A DNA stretch of 64,000 nucleotides. Origin: Ridgeia piscesae. Its lineage: Eukaryota > Annelida > Polychaeta > Sabellida > Siboglinidae. Shown in pieces: positions 39,301 through 50,400 of this stretch (the first letter of the stretch is position 1; each line of letters opens with the position of its first letter). The stretch spans positions 160,001 to 224,000 of the forward strand of contig JAODUO010000437.1 in assembly GCA_025642075.2 (NCBI GenBank). Reading direction: 5' to 3'. Under the pieces are notes generated by a model. That model saw only the letters and a list, made by a program, of their open reading frames with translations, ran no database searches and was not told where the DNA came from. A program made the translations under genes and the position numbers.

Positions 39301-42300
39301 TGATACTTACTGTTTAAAAGTGGGGGTTGAGGGGGGTATTCATCTGTAATCTCCCCACTTCCTTTCATGTTTTGATGTGTTGATGTGTTACGACACAAGC
39401 CAAAAGACCAGACTATTAATACCACGTTGTAAACCAAAGTTCTATAATGTTATCAGTTGCAAGGTGTGCAAAAACAGATATACTGGACGTCTGTTCATGT
39501 ATCAAACTTAACCACTCTCAGTAACAGTCTGGACCCATATACTATACCTGCATAATAAAGTTGAATGCCACCGTAAAGTGAGCTCGTAGTTTGTAAATAG
39601 GCATGTCTATCAGACATGACCTTTCAAATGTGGAGGTTTTGTGCATGTCTTGAACAACTTTCCACTATATTTCTTTGACCTACTGGAACACTAAGAAATG
39701 TATAGTAGCCTGGGTGACGTGTGTTTTTCACTAACTTCCTGTTGCGTTGATTTATGCTGAAGATGCCTGTGTCAGACATGAAAGGTTGGCGTGTGGCTGC
39801 TGGCATGCTATGATTTGTCGGTGGCGTGTGTGATGTATGTGCGGCCCACACAATGGCGCCACTGAGCCTGGACCGACTTCTTAATTAGACACATCATGTC
39901 CAGGAAACACCGGAACATATTCCTGAACACACAATCTTCTGAATACACAATCTCCTGAACACACAATCTCCAGAATACACCATTTCCTGAGTTGCTACTG
40001 AAGACAGCGTTTCACACGCAGCGCATTTCACCAATTTTTCTACAAACCACTAACCTCTCTTTTCTACGATTATGTCTTGATATTATTGGTTCAAATGAGC
40101 CAATTCTTGCTTTCTCTGTGTGTGGTGTACTGTATACAGGTTTTATCCAGGCAGTTCAATGCAGACTAAAATAGTCAGTGTTGACAAGTTAAGATACAGT
40201 CAAGTTCTATGTCTAACAGTACAAGAGGAGGCCAACAAGTTTGGATTATTGGTACTAGTTACTAGCAATCAGAAAAGCTAGATGTTTAAAGGACAGAAAT
40301 CACACAAAATGCCTTCCCAGCTGAGCATGATACTGGTAGCACTGCAGTTGAAACAGCTAATAAAAGACAGTTACATAAAAATTAGGTTTGATTTTTATGC
40401 ACGTGAGGACATGTTGTGGACTTTTTTAATAGAGACGAATGATCCTCAAATAAATACCATAACTTGTGGTCCACAAGTACATCAAAATGCAGAGACCCAC
40501 TCCCAGCTTGAATGTCAAAGTCCTTTCTCCATTCTTATAGTGTTGAACTCAGGGAACTGACATTGGAAGAATTGGTTTAAATCTGATTTCTAGTATATTT
40601 ACACATTTTCATATGACAATGTGCTTATGACTGATCAGTCAGTGCCATCCATGTCAACTGATTCAGTCTGAGTTCTGGGCCTTTTGTTTATGGTGTTGTA
40701 CCAGTTTTGCAATGGCGTGCATTAGCAAGTTTCTTTTGGGGTCCTTGCCTTGGTGTTCTCATTGGCAGCATTTTAAGGATATCGCCTAAATTATGTTCGA
40801 CACATTTGTATATTGTAACTTGATTGACAATGATCACGTACTGTTTCTCTAACACTCTACATGTATTTTATTATGAACTCATATTAATTAAATAATTTTC
40901 CAATTATTATTTTTAGTTATGCGGGTACTTAGCTAGCATCACTGCATAAATTTCAGTTTTCACTTATTTAATAAACAGCTCATTAAATAATACAATAATC
41001 TCAACATTAATATCAACCTTAACTACTTCATGAAACTGGCACCTGATTATTTAAAATGTTGAGCAGATATTTGATGCACCGATTTCTCACTGTTTCCAGG
41101 AGTTGTGCTGTGGCACCATGGGATACAACGACTCATATGTGAGCAATGGCCGCAAGTGGAGCAACAGCGACAGCGACCAATCAGGCAGCGGCAAATACAA
41201 GCCCCTGCGGGACAGCTCCAACTACCCGACTCTAAAGGCGATGGAATGGGACCACGCAGTTGTCATGGGTGGTTTTGGAGAGAGCTCAACCGACTACACC
41301 CTGCGGCCGAAAAAGAAGGGCAACTTACAGACGGTAGAGACCCCGTTGAACACACCAGAGGACTGCCGCATGAGTCTTGACTTAGCCAATGGAATCGATA
41401 ATCCGTCATTCGAACAAGAGAAGGAGAAACGCGAGGCACTCCGATCGGCGGATTTGTACAAGAAGCGTATGATGGATGATCGTAACAGCACAGACGGTGG
41501 TCTCACCGACCAGTACAGCGTCGACAGCCAATCATTGGGCACCATCGATGATGAGATGATACAGAGGTGGAAGGACGAACTCAACGATGATTTGGTCACA
41601 AAGGAGAACAGTCATTTGTTTGAGACGAGGGTCCCGATAGTCGTTGATGCCCAGAGTATATCTGATGGCAGTGACTCTATAAAGAAATGCCCCGTGTTGT
41701 TTGATGGATCAATCTCCCCATCTGAAGACAGCTGCATTGTTGAGTTTGATAAGCCAGATGGTTGTGAAGTTGTCGAGCCAGCGATCAAGAGTGTGTGTTC
41801 ATTGAGTATTTCAGATGGAGAGCGCACAGGCAATTCCAGCACACCGATCATTGAGCCTCCGGACAATTTCAAAGACAGCAACACCAATTTGGGCATGGTC
41901 GACTCGTGTAGTCATCTGCCAGAAGAAATTGACATTGTTCCACCCAAACACGTTGATATCGCTCCACCCGAAGAACTTATCATTGTCAGAGCTAAGCCTG
42001 ATGAACCAACACCAGACGATGACTGTGCTTGTGTTGTGGAGGACACAACTAGTACATTGCCTTGTGTCCACGACTTGAAAGAACACTACGAGAGTTTGTT
42101 ACGCCCGCGTAAAGATGACAGGGTTCGAGCCAGGTGTTCTCCTCGCAGGAATACGTTTACTGGTTCACCTACTGGACAGCTGCCGGTGTGGAAGGCCCAG
42201 AGCATCGAAGACATCACATCCAGCTCCGAGCTGGAGAGGGTCCTAAAGAGAGCGCGGCGGAACACGTACTCGGGCGAACTGGACGATGAAGACACGCCCA

Positions 42301-42626
42301 TCGCGAAATCGCAGAGCACAGATTGCATCAACGATCTCAACTTCGACACGGATGACATCCAGAAGAGTATCGAAAAGCTGAATAGGATCAATGATGCAGA
42401 CATGATCCAGACTGATGCGATCAGTACGCCAAGTCCTGTTGTGGCGGTAGCTCCAAGCATAAGCACGAGTCATGATGGTTCTTGGGATGTTGCTCCACCG
42501 AGGGCAAATACTGAGGCTGATAACTCTATTACACTGCCAAGTAACAGTTCCCCGTGGAACACGACACATAGCAACGATGGACAGAGGCCACTGGCCAGGG
42601 TGAAACCACAGATTGCTAGCATGTGA
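9490..42626 (+). CDS. Unrecognised single-pass membrane protein with mucin-like stalk (4 exons)
   Basis: Exons 9490-9591, 17425-18074, 27895-28036 and 41100-42626 all have GT/AG borders and join in frame (phases 0, 2, 0) to 806 residues. Order: signal-peptide-like residues 1-34; small ectodomain with four cysteines (42, 80, 98, 108) and one N-glycosylation sequon (N89-M-T); threonine-rich stalk about 109-155 continuing into a Ser/Thr-rich segment; membrane helix 229-250; basic RKRK stop-transfer; then a 556-residue acidic, Ser/Thr-rich cytoplasmic tail. This is the layout of a type I cell-surface receptor or adhesion protein. I do not recognise the family, so no function is claimed. The tail contains NPSF (about 399) and a duplicated RRNT[F/Y] module (647 and 684). 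Further exons inside the long introns cannot be excluded. The joined frame and consistent topology make a single gene likely. Confidence 0.75.
10193..10297. repeat. (CA)n microsatellite
   Basis: About 100 bases of CA dinucleotide repeat with a few interruptions (ACGACAC and ACCACAC). Confidence 0.95.
12108..12139. repeat. (AT)n microsatellite
   Basis: Uninterrupted TA dinucleotides over roughly 30 bases. Confidence 0.9.
15810..16114 (-). repeat. SINE, nearly full length, reverse orientation
   Basis: Read on the minus strand: tRNA-like head (GGCTCAGGGGCAGAGC, then CTGGGTTCAAAT), core TTGCTCCAGTTCACTCAGCT, middle GTGGTGGATATGTGT, tail AAGCACTTTGAG and TATATAAGAACTT. It is one of the best copies in the window. 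Confidence 0.8.
16992..17292 (+). repeat. SINE, diverged full-length copy
   Basis: Head GATGTAGTGGTTAGAG, box-B-like GCTTTGAATCA, diverged core and tail GGATAAGAACTTTCC in the family order. It ends about 130 bases before the exon at 17425. Confidence 0.7.
17425..18074 (+). CDS. Exon 2: ectodomain, threonine-rich stalk and membrane helix
   Basis: The acceptor is TTTTTCAG at 17424/17425, phase 0; the donor GTGAGT follows the split AG of an arginine codon at 18073-18074. It encodes a proline- and aromatic-rich segment with four cysteines, a run of threonines from ACA, ACC, ACT and ACG codons (17647 to about 17780), a Ser/Thr-rich juxtamembrane region and the helix WIIISLCGLVCLFLFLAAFV. Long threonine runs of this kind usually carry dense O-glycans and form an extended stalk. 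The mix of synonymous threonine codons argues for selection on the protein rather than plain microsatellite slippage. Confidence 0.82.
20600..20890. other. GC-richer non-coding island with homeodomain-like sites
   Basis: Higher complexity and GC than the flanks, no open frame with splice sites, and TAAT/ATTA-core motifs (TCAATTAG, TGATTAG) close together. It could be an intronic enhancer; this is inference from composition only. Confidence 0.25.
20940..21300. repeat. Degenerate tandem repeat, period about 100-115 bp
   Basis: Three to four copies share AAAATCA-AAAGAAGAAT, GCATATTAGATTA-type and CAAAGGGTAT-GGTAAATAACAG blocks in the same order, with indels between copies. Confidence 0.6.
22995..23424. 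repeat. Tandem duplication, two ~215-bp copies
   Basis: Both copies carry, in order, GACAC-GATGTAA, a GTCACTG block, GTGAAGATAAGCTAATTTCT or GTAAAGATAAGCTAATTTCT, a CAATTAA-GTTTTAA block and ACAGCTCAT. Divergence is moderate, so the duplication is not recent. Confidence 0.7.
27895..28036 (+). CDS. Exon 3: juxtamembrane cytoplasmic segment
   Basis: The acceptor CCTTCAG at 27894 and donor AAAG|GTACGC give 142 bases. The first G completes the split arginine codon from exon 2, yielding RKRKC right after the membrane helix, as expected for a positive-inside stop-transfer. The remainder is Ser/Gln-rich and basic. The downstream phase (0) matches exon 4. Confidence 0.75.
28185..29240. repeat. 29-bp minisatellite, about 36 copies
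   Basis: The unit TTGATGATACTTCTCCATTT plus GTTCACCCC repeats for about 1 kb with a small set of variants (CTCCA/CTCTA, CACCC/CACTC, an extra C, and a few shortened units). The period is not a multiple of three, so the open frames across it are incidental. It begins about 150 bases after exon 3. Confidence 0.95.
30297..30352. repeat. (TA)n microsatellite
   Basis: Nearly perfect TA dinucleotides over about 55 bases. Confidence 0.93.
32845..32965 (+). repeat. SINE fragment (core only)
   Basis: Diverged core (CAGTTCAGTCAGC, ATGAATGAGTACCTGGCTAT, CATTGGTGGACAT) and GAATGGCTGAATGATTTCC in family order, without head or tail. Confidence 0.6.
34908..35095. repeat. Small tandem repeats of a possible DNA element
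   Basis: GCTCCAGTACT occurs three times in a row (about 34908-34945). A 16-20 base motif of the form GGGGTCAAAATTCTAT then recurs three times with changes down to 35095. It may be the end of an old element; no inverted partner was found. Confidence 0.4.
36150..36390. other. GC-richer non-coding island
   Basis: About 240 bases of higher GC and complexity inside a very AT-rich intron. It has no open frame with splice sites. A regulatory role is possible but unsupported beyond composition. Confidence 0.2.
39918..39990. repeat. Short tandem repeat, ~16-bp unit
   Basis: Four to five copies of a CTGAACACACAATCTC-type unit, alternating GAACACAC and GAATACAC. Confidence 0.75.
41100..42626 (+). CDS. 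Exon 4: cytoplasmic tail and stop codon
   Basis: After the GTTTCCAG acceptor, 508 codons run to TGA. The protein is acidic and rich in Ser, Thr and Asp, without hydrophobic segments. It shows a tyrosine-containing N-terminal part (YNDSY, YKPL, YTLRP), an NPSF motif, and two copies of RRNT(F/Y)(T/S)G followed about 10 residues later by a K-x-QS motif, spaced 37 residues apart (DNA 42144 and 42255). The RRNT context suits basophilic kinases and 14-3-3 binding, which is inference. The length, codon quality and lack of repeats make this a confident coding exon even though the family is unknown. Confidence 0.9.
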   Translation, partial: ELCCGTMGYNDSYVSNGRKWSNSDSDQSGSGKYKPLRDSSNYPTLKAMEWDHAVVMGGFGESSTDYTLRPKKKGNLQTVETPLNTPEDCRMSLDLANGIDNPSFEQEKEKREALRSADLYKKRMMDDRNSTDGGLTDQYSVDSQSLGTIDDEMIQRWKDELNDDLVTKENSHLFETRVPIVVDAQSISDGSDSIKKCPVLFDGSISPSEDSCIVEFDKPDGCEVVEPAIKSVCSLSISDGERTGNSSTPIIEPPDNFKDSNTNLGMVDSCSHLPEEIDIVPPKHVDIAPPEELIIVRAKPDEPTPDDDCACVVEDTTSTLPCVHDLKEHYESLLRPRKDDRVRARCSPRRNTFTGSPTGQLPVWKAQSIEDITSSSELERVLKRARRNTYSGELDDEDTPIAKSQSTDCINDLNFDTDDIQKSIEKLNRINDADMIQTDAISTPSPVVAVAPSISTSHDGSWDVAPPRANTEADNSITLPSNSSPWNTTHSNDGQRPLARVKPQIASM

Positions 42627-44315
42627 CTTTCATAATATGGCTTGATGAAGCTGCATCTCAAGATCTTCATAGTGTCCCTTTTAATTGGAAAGACGATACT
42701 AAAAATATATATGTAATCAGTACGACAAAGATCTCATGCCAAAACATATAGAATCAGCCAAGTGAAGATAGTGTGCTGCCAAAATGTTGGTGATAGATGA
42801 TGAAGCACAATGCAACATTGAATAGTGAACAGATCATTCGATGGTTTATGTGTCACAAGTAATGTCCAGACAGCCAGTGATGCTACATTATATTTTTATA
42901 AAGAGAGACAGCTATGGAATAATGACAACTTCAGCATTTGTGTGTTATAAAATGAACATTATATGTGATCTGATTTTTGTAAAACATGTACATTGTGTAT
43001 AGCTAATTTGCACTAACCGATTAACAGTATTAGTCATTTGTATGTATCTGTTACTAATCAAAATGCACGTTATGTTTGTTGACTTTTTAATCGTGTGTTG
43101 ATGTTGACTGAATGGTTGTGCCAGGAGCCTTGTATGACGAGGTTTATCGTAAAACTGTCTTCAAAATTCTGTTATGTTTTGAACAATTTAAATCTGTCAC
43201 AAGCATTTAATGTAGATAATAATCCAAACCAAAATGTATGCCAATGGTAGGATGTACAGAAACTTAAAAAGTTGAAGATGATACGATTGAAATTGCAGAC
43301 ATTATTTTGTCAAATGAGAGTTCTTTATGAATGTGCTTCATAAAATATTTTTTTTATTAAATTGTTCAAACAACATTGAACATGAAAGTCGGTTTAAAAC
43401 TGATATTCTATTATCATACATTATAATTATTACTTACTGAACTGATTTACATCGTTCAATAGAATCAGCAGCTGCGCAAAGTACCTTTGAAGATATTTCA
43501 TTTGTGATATGAATAATTGTTTATAGATGCAATGTCCATTCCATTGTCAATAATTGGGAAGAAGTTTGTGAAGTCAGTTATACTCAGCCGTGTTTGACAC
43601 AGAACACAGGAGGAACCAACTACAAAACAATAAAATATAAATTTAATTTGTCTATCAAAAATTTGAAAATGTTCACTTTTGCAACTTTCAAAGTGCAAAC
43701 ACTGTTTTCGGAATACTATACACAGTTTTGATTTACATATGGTCATCATACTTATTCTAGTACAGCTGTATGTAGAATAATTTAGAAATAAGTAATAAAA
43801 ACTGAGGAACAGATATTGCATCTTTGAAAGCAGAAGAAAAACATTGAGTTCCAGCGTTGCGGCCAGCATCACCCCAGAAGAAGAAAACTTACTCAACAAC
43901 ATCAAGATATTATCACTGTATAAAATTGGTTGCGTTCTGTATATATTACTGATTTGTACATATCATACCGTGTATACGCGGATGTAATTTTTATGTACTC
44001 GTCTGCGTCAACCATTAGAAATGCTATCTGAAATTCTAGTAACATGTTGCATGCATTCTGTCAAATACTTTTTTACCACACGTAGAATAGTCTTCCGTAA
44101 TCTGTTTTCGGTTAGTTTATAAAAAATTGAACTTGTATTATTTTGTCAACATAGTGCAAAGCATGCTCATGAGTACTCACTTACTTACTTACAGCACATT
44201 ACAAGAATTGTATATATAATGTATGAAATATGAATGTATATGTGGTCAGAATTGTGAAATATTTTGTAGAAATATTACATGGAACAAATTAAATAAATCA
44301 TTTATATTATAAAAT
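42627..44315 (+). other. 3' UTR of the mucin-stalk gene
   Basis: AT-rich DNA without other genes, ending at AATAAA (44292-44297), the best-placed canonical poly(A) signal. A tetranucleotide repeat starts directly after. Confidence 0.5.
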
Positions 44316-44319
44316 AGTG

Positions 44320-44520
44320 TTTCTGTCTGTCTGTCTGTCTGTCTGCCTGCCTGCCTGCATGCATGCATGCATGTGTCTATATTTATGTATGTGGATGTGT
44401 TTGTCTGTATACGTATATTTGGGTGTGTCTGTATGTGTGGGTGTGTATGTCTGTATATGTGAGTGTGTATGTCTGTATATAACTATATATGTATGTGTGG
44501 GTGTGTATGTCTGTATATTT
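44320..44520. repeat. (TCTG)n / (TGTATG)n simple repeats
   Basis: TCTG repeats (44321-44345) grade into TGCC, TGCA and then irregular TGTGTATGTCTGTATA repeats. Confidence 0.85.
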
Positions 44521-44656
44521 CATAAGGCTTGGATTCTGCTACATGTTAACAGTTTATTTGCATCATGAAGTCACTACACATGTAATTCTAGGACACAATT
44601 TTCAAATGCTTTGGCACGGTATACTGCCTTTTTCCATAAGCAATAATTAACTCTAC

Positions 44657-44977
44657 CAGAGTGGCTCAGGGGTAGAGCTTTGGACTGTCAACTAAGGGGA
44701 CCTGGGTTCGAATCCTGTGCTGTGGTGTTAAAACGTTGGGCAAGGTTCTTCACTCAACATTGCTCCAGTTCACTCAGCTGTATAAATGAGTACCTAACTA
44801 TAGACAGTGGTGGATATGTGTAGAGCCGCCTTAGCGCATTAATTGTAGCATATGGCTGAATGCTTCCCAGAGAAGTTGAGATGGTGACTGATTGAACAGG
44901 TCTGTCAGGGAAGTAAAGTGTAAAGCACTTTGAGCAATCCTGAGGATTGGGTACTGTGCTATATAAGAACTTAATTT
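44657..44977 (+). repeat. SINE, full length, best-preserved copy
   Basis: The head has a box-A-like TGGCTCAGGGG (44662-44672) and a perfect box B GGTTCGAATCC (44705-44715). Core, middle and tail follow, ending in GTGCTATATAAGAACTT. Candidate target duplication TTAACTCTA before and TTTACTCTA after. The tRNA-like head followed by a long non-tRNA body makes this a SINE and not a tRNA gene. Confidence 0.85.
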
Positions 44978-47449
44978 TTACTCTAGCTAGCACATTCAGG
45001 ACAGTGGGGATGGGACCTTGGGATCGCAATGCTCAAAAGTTTCAGGCAACAACTGCCTTTTTGCCCCAATCATCACTGGGTTACTCAGCTAGTATATAAC
45101 TGTATGTGCAGGAATGTATGTTGAAATCATATTCTACACATATTATAGTCCCACCTCAGTATGATTTCATCTATGTTACCATGCACAGTTGCAGTGTCTA
45201 GATTTATACAAATAATTATAGGTTAGCCATAAAAATTGCCTGAAAAATTATTCATATCACATTAATTCGTTTATGCAGGTTAGTCATATGGAAGAAATAG
45301 ATTTCATCCATATTTTATGTTAGTGGTTGTCGAGGACTCCTTGGCAGTCATCCTCAACTGCTAAATATTAAAATGTACCTCATGTTTACTTTTACTAAAT
45401 AATGACGAGAATTTTTAATTATTTGTATAACTTTGGGACTATTCACAATCGAATTAAGTTGCATCTAATTTACCATGGACTCCTGGAGTTGTTGCAAAAC
45501 TCTCTGTCTTTGTCGGCTATTATGTGCTACTGTAGGTATGTTGTGAGCTCCCTCAAGAGGGCAATTGGTCGGAGGCAAACCAAAATGCGATGTCGTAGGT
45601 GTCTTGGTGATCATGAAAGTGACCCTCCTGCAATTGGCATATAAATAAATATTTTTGCATTGCGAATCTTCGTTAAGTTAGCAGGAGGTTGCAATATGTT
45701 GTTTGTAACAGAACTTGTCTGCAGACAGACAACTGCTGCAGACATGTCTTGGATCCTCTCCTAACCTCTAGTACAGCGTCGTTAGCGACACTGACGTCGT
45801 ATATGGGCGCGTAACTGCGAGAGTGGCGCCACACAGTGAACAAAGAAATAAACCAACAAGGAAATTGTGCTGCCCCCTGCAGTACACTTGGAAATTACTT
45901 AGATGAATTATTTTCTATCAAGGCTCAAGCACTTAGCTAAAAATGTTACACGTTCTCGGTTGTTTAAAAGCACTATTTCAGTAATTATGTCAGGAATCAA
46001 CAATGGGCAAGATGTACGAAGAAAATGTTAACATTTTATTGTAACAACTGACATCAAACAGTTGGACAGAGTTGATACACTAATTTCAAGGCACTTTGTC
46101 TTTGACAATGTCAATATGGATACAAGGCCATAGCAAACATTCATTCAGGACCATTTGGACCGTTGGCCACATTATAAAAACTTGGACAAACTGGACTCCT
46201 CAAACGCTTTGGACAAGATGGACTCCTGAGCATATAAAACAGTTGGACAATGGGGTCACCTGGCTACATCAACCAATTGGTCAATGTGGACACCTGGTAA
46301 ACATTACAAATACATGGCTGTATGTCTAACTAAAACTGCAACTGTTATATAAGGTTCAGCTCATCAAATGTTTCGGAATCCTGATCCTTAGCACAGCCAC
46401 ACATCTATGAACCTCTCAGAATATTTTCATGTGTACCACAAAGAGATGGAATACTAAATACAAAATGTACACATACAGATGTAACTGTACAGTGGATTTA
46501 TAAAAGCACTCTGGCTTTATCATACAGTTATGACAACATTCAATATTAATCTAGCAAACCAGGGAATAGTTGACTACACTACCCCTGGTTGATATCCTAT
46601 GCAATGGGCGATACATCAAGTTTCCAGAATTAGGCATACAGATGCACTTTATCATAATGGTATGTGTGGAAAATACCAGTTCAATCATTCACATGAGCAG
46701 CTGAGTGGCAACAGGTGTAAACGTAGTAAAATAATCACTTCTACTTCCCTAACATTACATGAGTAATATGAGCAACGGTTGGCTGTAGCAAAACAGCCAA
46801 CTGTTGGTAGGCAACGATGTTACTGGCTGAGTTTTATTTCGGTGTTTTGCAAGATGTATTGGGATCTAAGGTTGCCAGGACCTATGTAACCACCAGCGCC
46901 ACCTAGTGTTCAAAGATGTTGTACATGGTAAAAACTGGTGTTATATCAAAAGCTTCACAATTGTCCCCTGACGGTGTCATTTATCCTAGAAACAAGGACG
47001 AAATATGTCACAAGGGCTGATATAAAACATCTAAAATAAATGTACAAAAGTCTGAGACTATATAGAAAACGACACAGCACTGTAGTAGTAATAATAATCT
47101 TATCTAAACTTCCTCCATCTTACCACCTATTAACAGCTGCCTTAATTGGACATAAAAACACACACTGTGTGCGTGAACATTATATAAAAATACAATCAGT
47201 CGTTTCATGATAACACAGCAGGTATCCATTCCATCACTATAAATATAGCATTTCACTACATAATCAGCTATTCAAAATACATAACGACCACTCGCAAGAA
47301 GCAGCTATGTAAACAGTCTAGAATGTGGAAGTCACCACTAAGACATCTCCCGCGTGAGAATATCTGGCAGTGCATATGCACCAGTTTCCACCTGAAGATC
47401 TCACAAAATATATATGTACACCATTTGCAGCAATGTCTAGGGGGGCATT
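44978..47449. other. Convergent intergenic region; includes CENP-A 3' UTR
   Basis: No gene recognised. Minus-strand AATAAA candidates for CENP-A lie near 46833-46838 and 46035-46040. A degenerate repeat of TTGGACAA-TGGAC-CCT motifs occupies about 46130-46310. Confidence 0.4.
46130..46310. repeat. Degenerate tandem repeat around TTGGACAA / TGGACTCCT
   Basis: Five or so loose copies of a motif of roughly 35 bases (TTGGACAAACTGGACTCCT, TTGGACAAGATGGACTCCTG, TTGGACAATGGGGTCACCTG and two weaker ones). Confidence 0.5.
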
Positions 47450-50400
47450 CTAGAAATCCCGCCCCCTGATTCGCCGTGCCAGCTGCATGTCTTTCGGCAT
47501 GATGGTCACCCTTTTCGCGTGAATCGCACACAGGTTCGAGTCTTCAAACAGATGTATAAGGTACGCCTCAGTAGCCTACAAAATAACAGAAGAGGTGAAG
47601 AAACTATAAAATAATCAGACTAGGTTTCATAGGTTTCCAAAGTCAATGTCTTTATTGATGTTAATTAATGTTTGTCCTACCGAAGTAGCGTCAATGTTTC
47701 CAGTCATTTTTGTGACAACAAACCCATCATCCATCCGTAATGGTTTACAATTCTTAATAAAAATATGCAGTAAAACCGACATATTAAATGTCAAACCAGG
47801 TGTTTGAATAACGTTGTGATGACAGATGACATTAACATGTTTGTTATTTGAAATAATTTTAAGCAACCAAGCATGCGACAGCTGATTGTGATCAAAATGT
47901 TACAAAATAAAGGGTAAACTTGCTGCAAACATTGAATACAAAGCCATCTGTTACCAGGGGTCATTACATTCATATTCTTGTCAATAGATAAATTTAATTT
48001 TGCTCATTTACTTTAATATTGATTTCACACATCGACAGTACATACTGAACATGAGCAACTCCAGTATGCACCCTCATGACAACTTTGTTGAACTGTGTCA
48101 CAAAAGTAATGTTGTAGGAATATGACAGCTGCTTTTTGGGATGAAAAACTGGAACTGATTATGCTTAAGGATAAGGAATATAAATAAGTACGGTCCGCTG
48201 ATGTTATGTATTTCATGATTTACATCACGGTTGTCATGGTAACTAGTGAGCAATGAGGACGATGGCGGGACATTACCTCTTGAAGAGCCATGATTGCCAT
48301 AGTCTGCCACCGATACGTGGTGTGACCCGCCAAACTGTCCGCAACCTCTTTCACCTACAATAACCACATCTTAACATCAACAACGACAAGTCCCATGCGT
48401 GCTATGTGCAGAGGTGAACATTTTGCGTAAAGTCTATCCCTGACTATATGCTAATACTAACAGCAAACATAACATCTAAATTTGCAGTTTTTATTTTCTT
48501 GTGTGAATTTTTTAAATCAAAACTTGAGTTGGGTTGTGTGGGGGTTGTTAGGTGGTTTTTGGCCCCCACATTTATTTTGCTCAGATAGCTAGTTGCTTAG
48601 ATAATGTCACGTGCAATCCCCATTGACAAACATGACATCTTGTATACTATAGGACTTCTCTTTACTTGTGTAATTAAAGGGCATTGCCATTTTCCACCCA
48701 CATTTGTTTCTGTTTTTCTTGCTATCTCTCGCTCCATAAACCGAGCAAAGCACAGCAGGCTCCCATATTATCTTTACTTAGTACAGTACTGGTGAGGGTG
48801 AGCAAAAGTGATTGATGACTTGTGGCCTTTTCAACAAAATGGGTGCACATATTGACCCCTGACCTACTTTATATCATACACCCCCTTTTAAACAAAAAAG
48901 GGTGTGTGATCTGATCTGACATTGATGTAGCACTAAAAGTAGACGTCACCATCAGATCCATTATTTATTGTAATCTCATATCAACCTCTGACAACATAAT
49001 TGAACATTCCACCTGCATTGACAGCTTTTGCAGTATTCTATAGTAACCATGAAATCACCAACATTTGGGTGTATAAATCACTTCCAGTCAACTTCAGTTC
49101 CACTGAAGTGTGTCACCCAGCAAAATTTAACCTGAGAGTTTATACAGAGGATATCGGATCAGTCACTTTTAGGCCATTTTTGCATCAACCGATTCTGATT
49201 ATTATTATGAAATTTGACCTACCGGGTAGTTACTTACTGACTCTAGTGAGAACACTGAAAGTCAAATAGTATTGAAGATATGGATCACTGAACTGAGTTT
49301 GACCATCATAAAAGGCCTGCACCAAGACCTATGATATTAGGCATACTTAAAAGAATACTTGCATTAACCGATTATTAGTAGGCTGCATAACTGAACAATA
49401 ATGCCTTCTTCAAAATGTTGCTTTGCAAGCCAACTGGCCTGCATATATGTATTGTGTCGTTTGAGTTATAAACCATGGTAGTATATAACGAAAATGGTAA
49501 GGAACAATCTATGAATTAAGCTAAAGCAACAACCCATGACAGTTGGATTGGTAAAAAAGTGTGCTTCATTGAGCAAACTTGTACAGGAGGTCAGGAGCAG
49601 CATAACATTGTGACAGCAATCGTTACGTGATCTTTTTGTGCATTAAGAACCCAAATTTTGCATAAAATGCAAATAAGTAAATAGCAGAAAAGTATGGGAA
49701 ATCATCATGCTTTAAATGTTATGTACAGCTTTAATTAAATATCAACTCACCAAATAATCGCTTTAGTAACAATAAGATTAAGACATACCACTCTGGCAAA
49801 CGGCAATTTGCGGAGTAACAGGTTTGTAGATTTCTGGTATTTACGTATTTCCATCAATGCCCTTGTACCTGGACGATACCGACGTTGACCTAATTTAAAA
49901 ACACAAACAAACATCAGTTTTTAGTGCAATAGTTGGATCTGGTTTCACATAAGTTGGATTTATCACCAACGGGGAACCTACAGAACTAATAAACCAGGTG
50001 GCGCTATTATGCAACTTAGGCCTTGTGCTATCAACCGCAAGTGCCGTTACTTTTTTATTCCGCAGTTATTCATTATATCCAGCATTTGTTAACACACATT
50101 GTATATTTATAACAGCTGGAATATAAAAGAATTCAAAGAACAAATTTAACTGAAAAAAATAAAATAAACTGCACTCACGTGTGTGATTACGTCACAGGTC
50201 CAAGTTGCATATCATATATTAATACCAATATGTAACCAATGTCTGCCTAATATTAGTAATAATATCAAGAGAGGGTCAAACATTTATTTATGTGACAACT
50301 AATTTAATCCATTGTTTGTAATAGTAACAAATTACTTGGCCGCTTATCAGCAGTAACAGTCAATATGTTAGATAGTTATAAAATGACTAATGTCAAGATT

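Larger units (their letters stand above)
28037..41099. other. Intron 3 of the mucin-stalk gene
   Basis: 13 kb. It contains the 29-bp minisatellite, a (TA)n tract, a SINE fragment, small tandem repeats and a GC-richer island near 36150-36390. No convincing exon or second gene was found on either strand. Confidence 0.45.

Noticed and set aside
44657..44730. tRNA gene with a perfect box B
   Set aside because: The tRNA-like part is fused to a long body shared by other copies in the window, so it is a SINE head.
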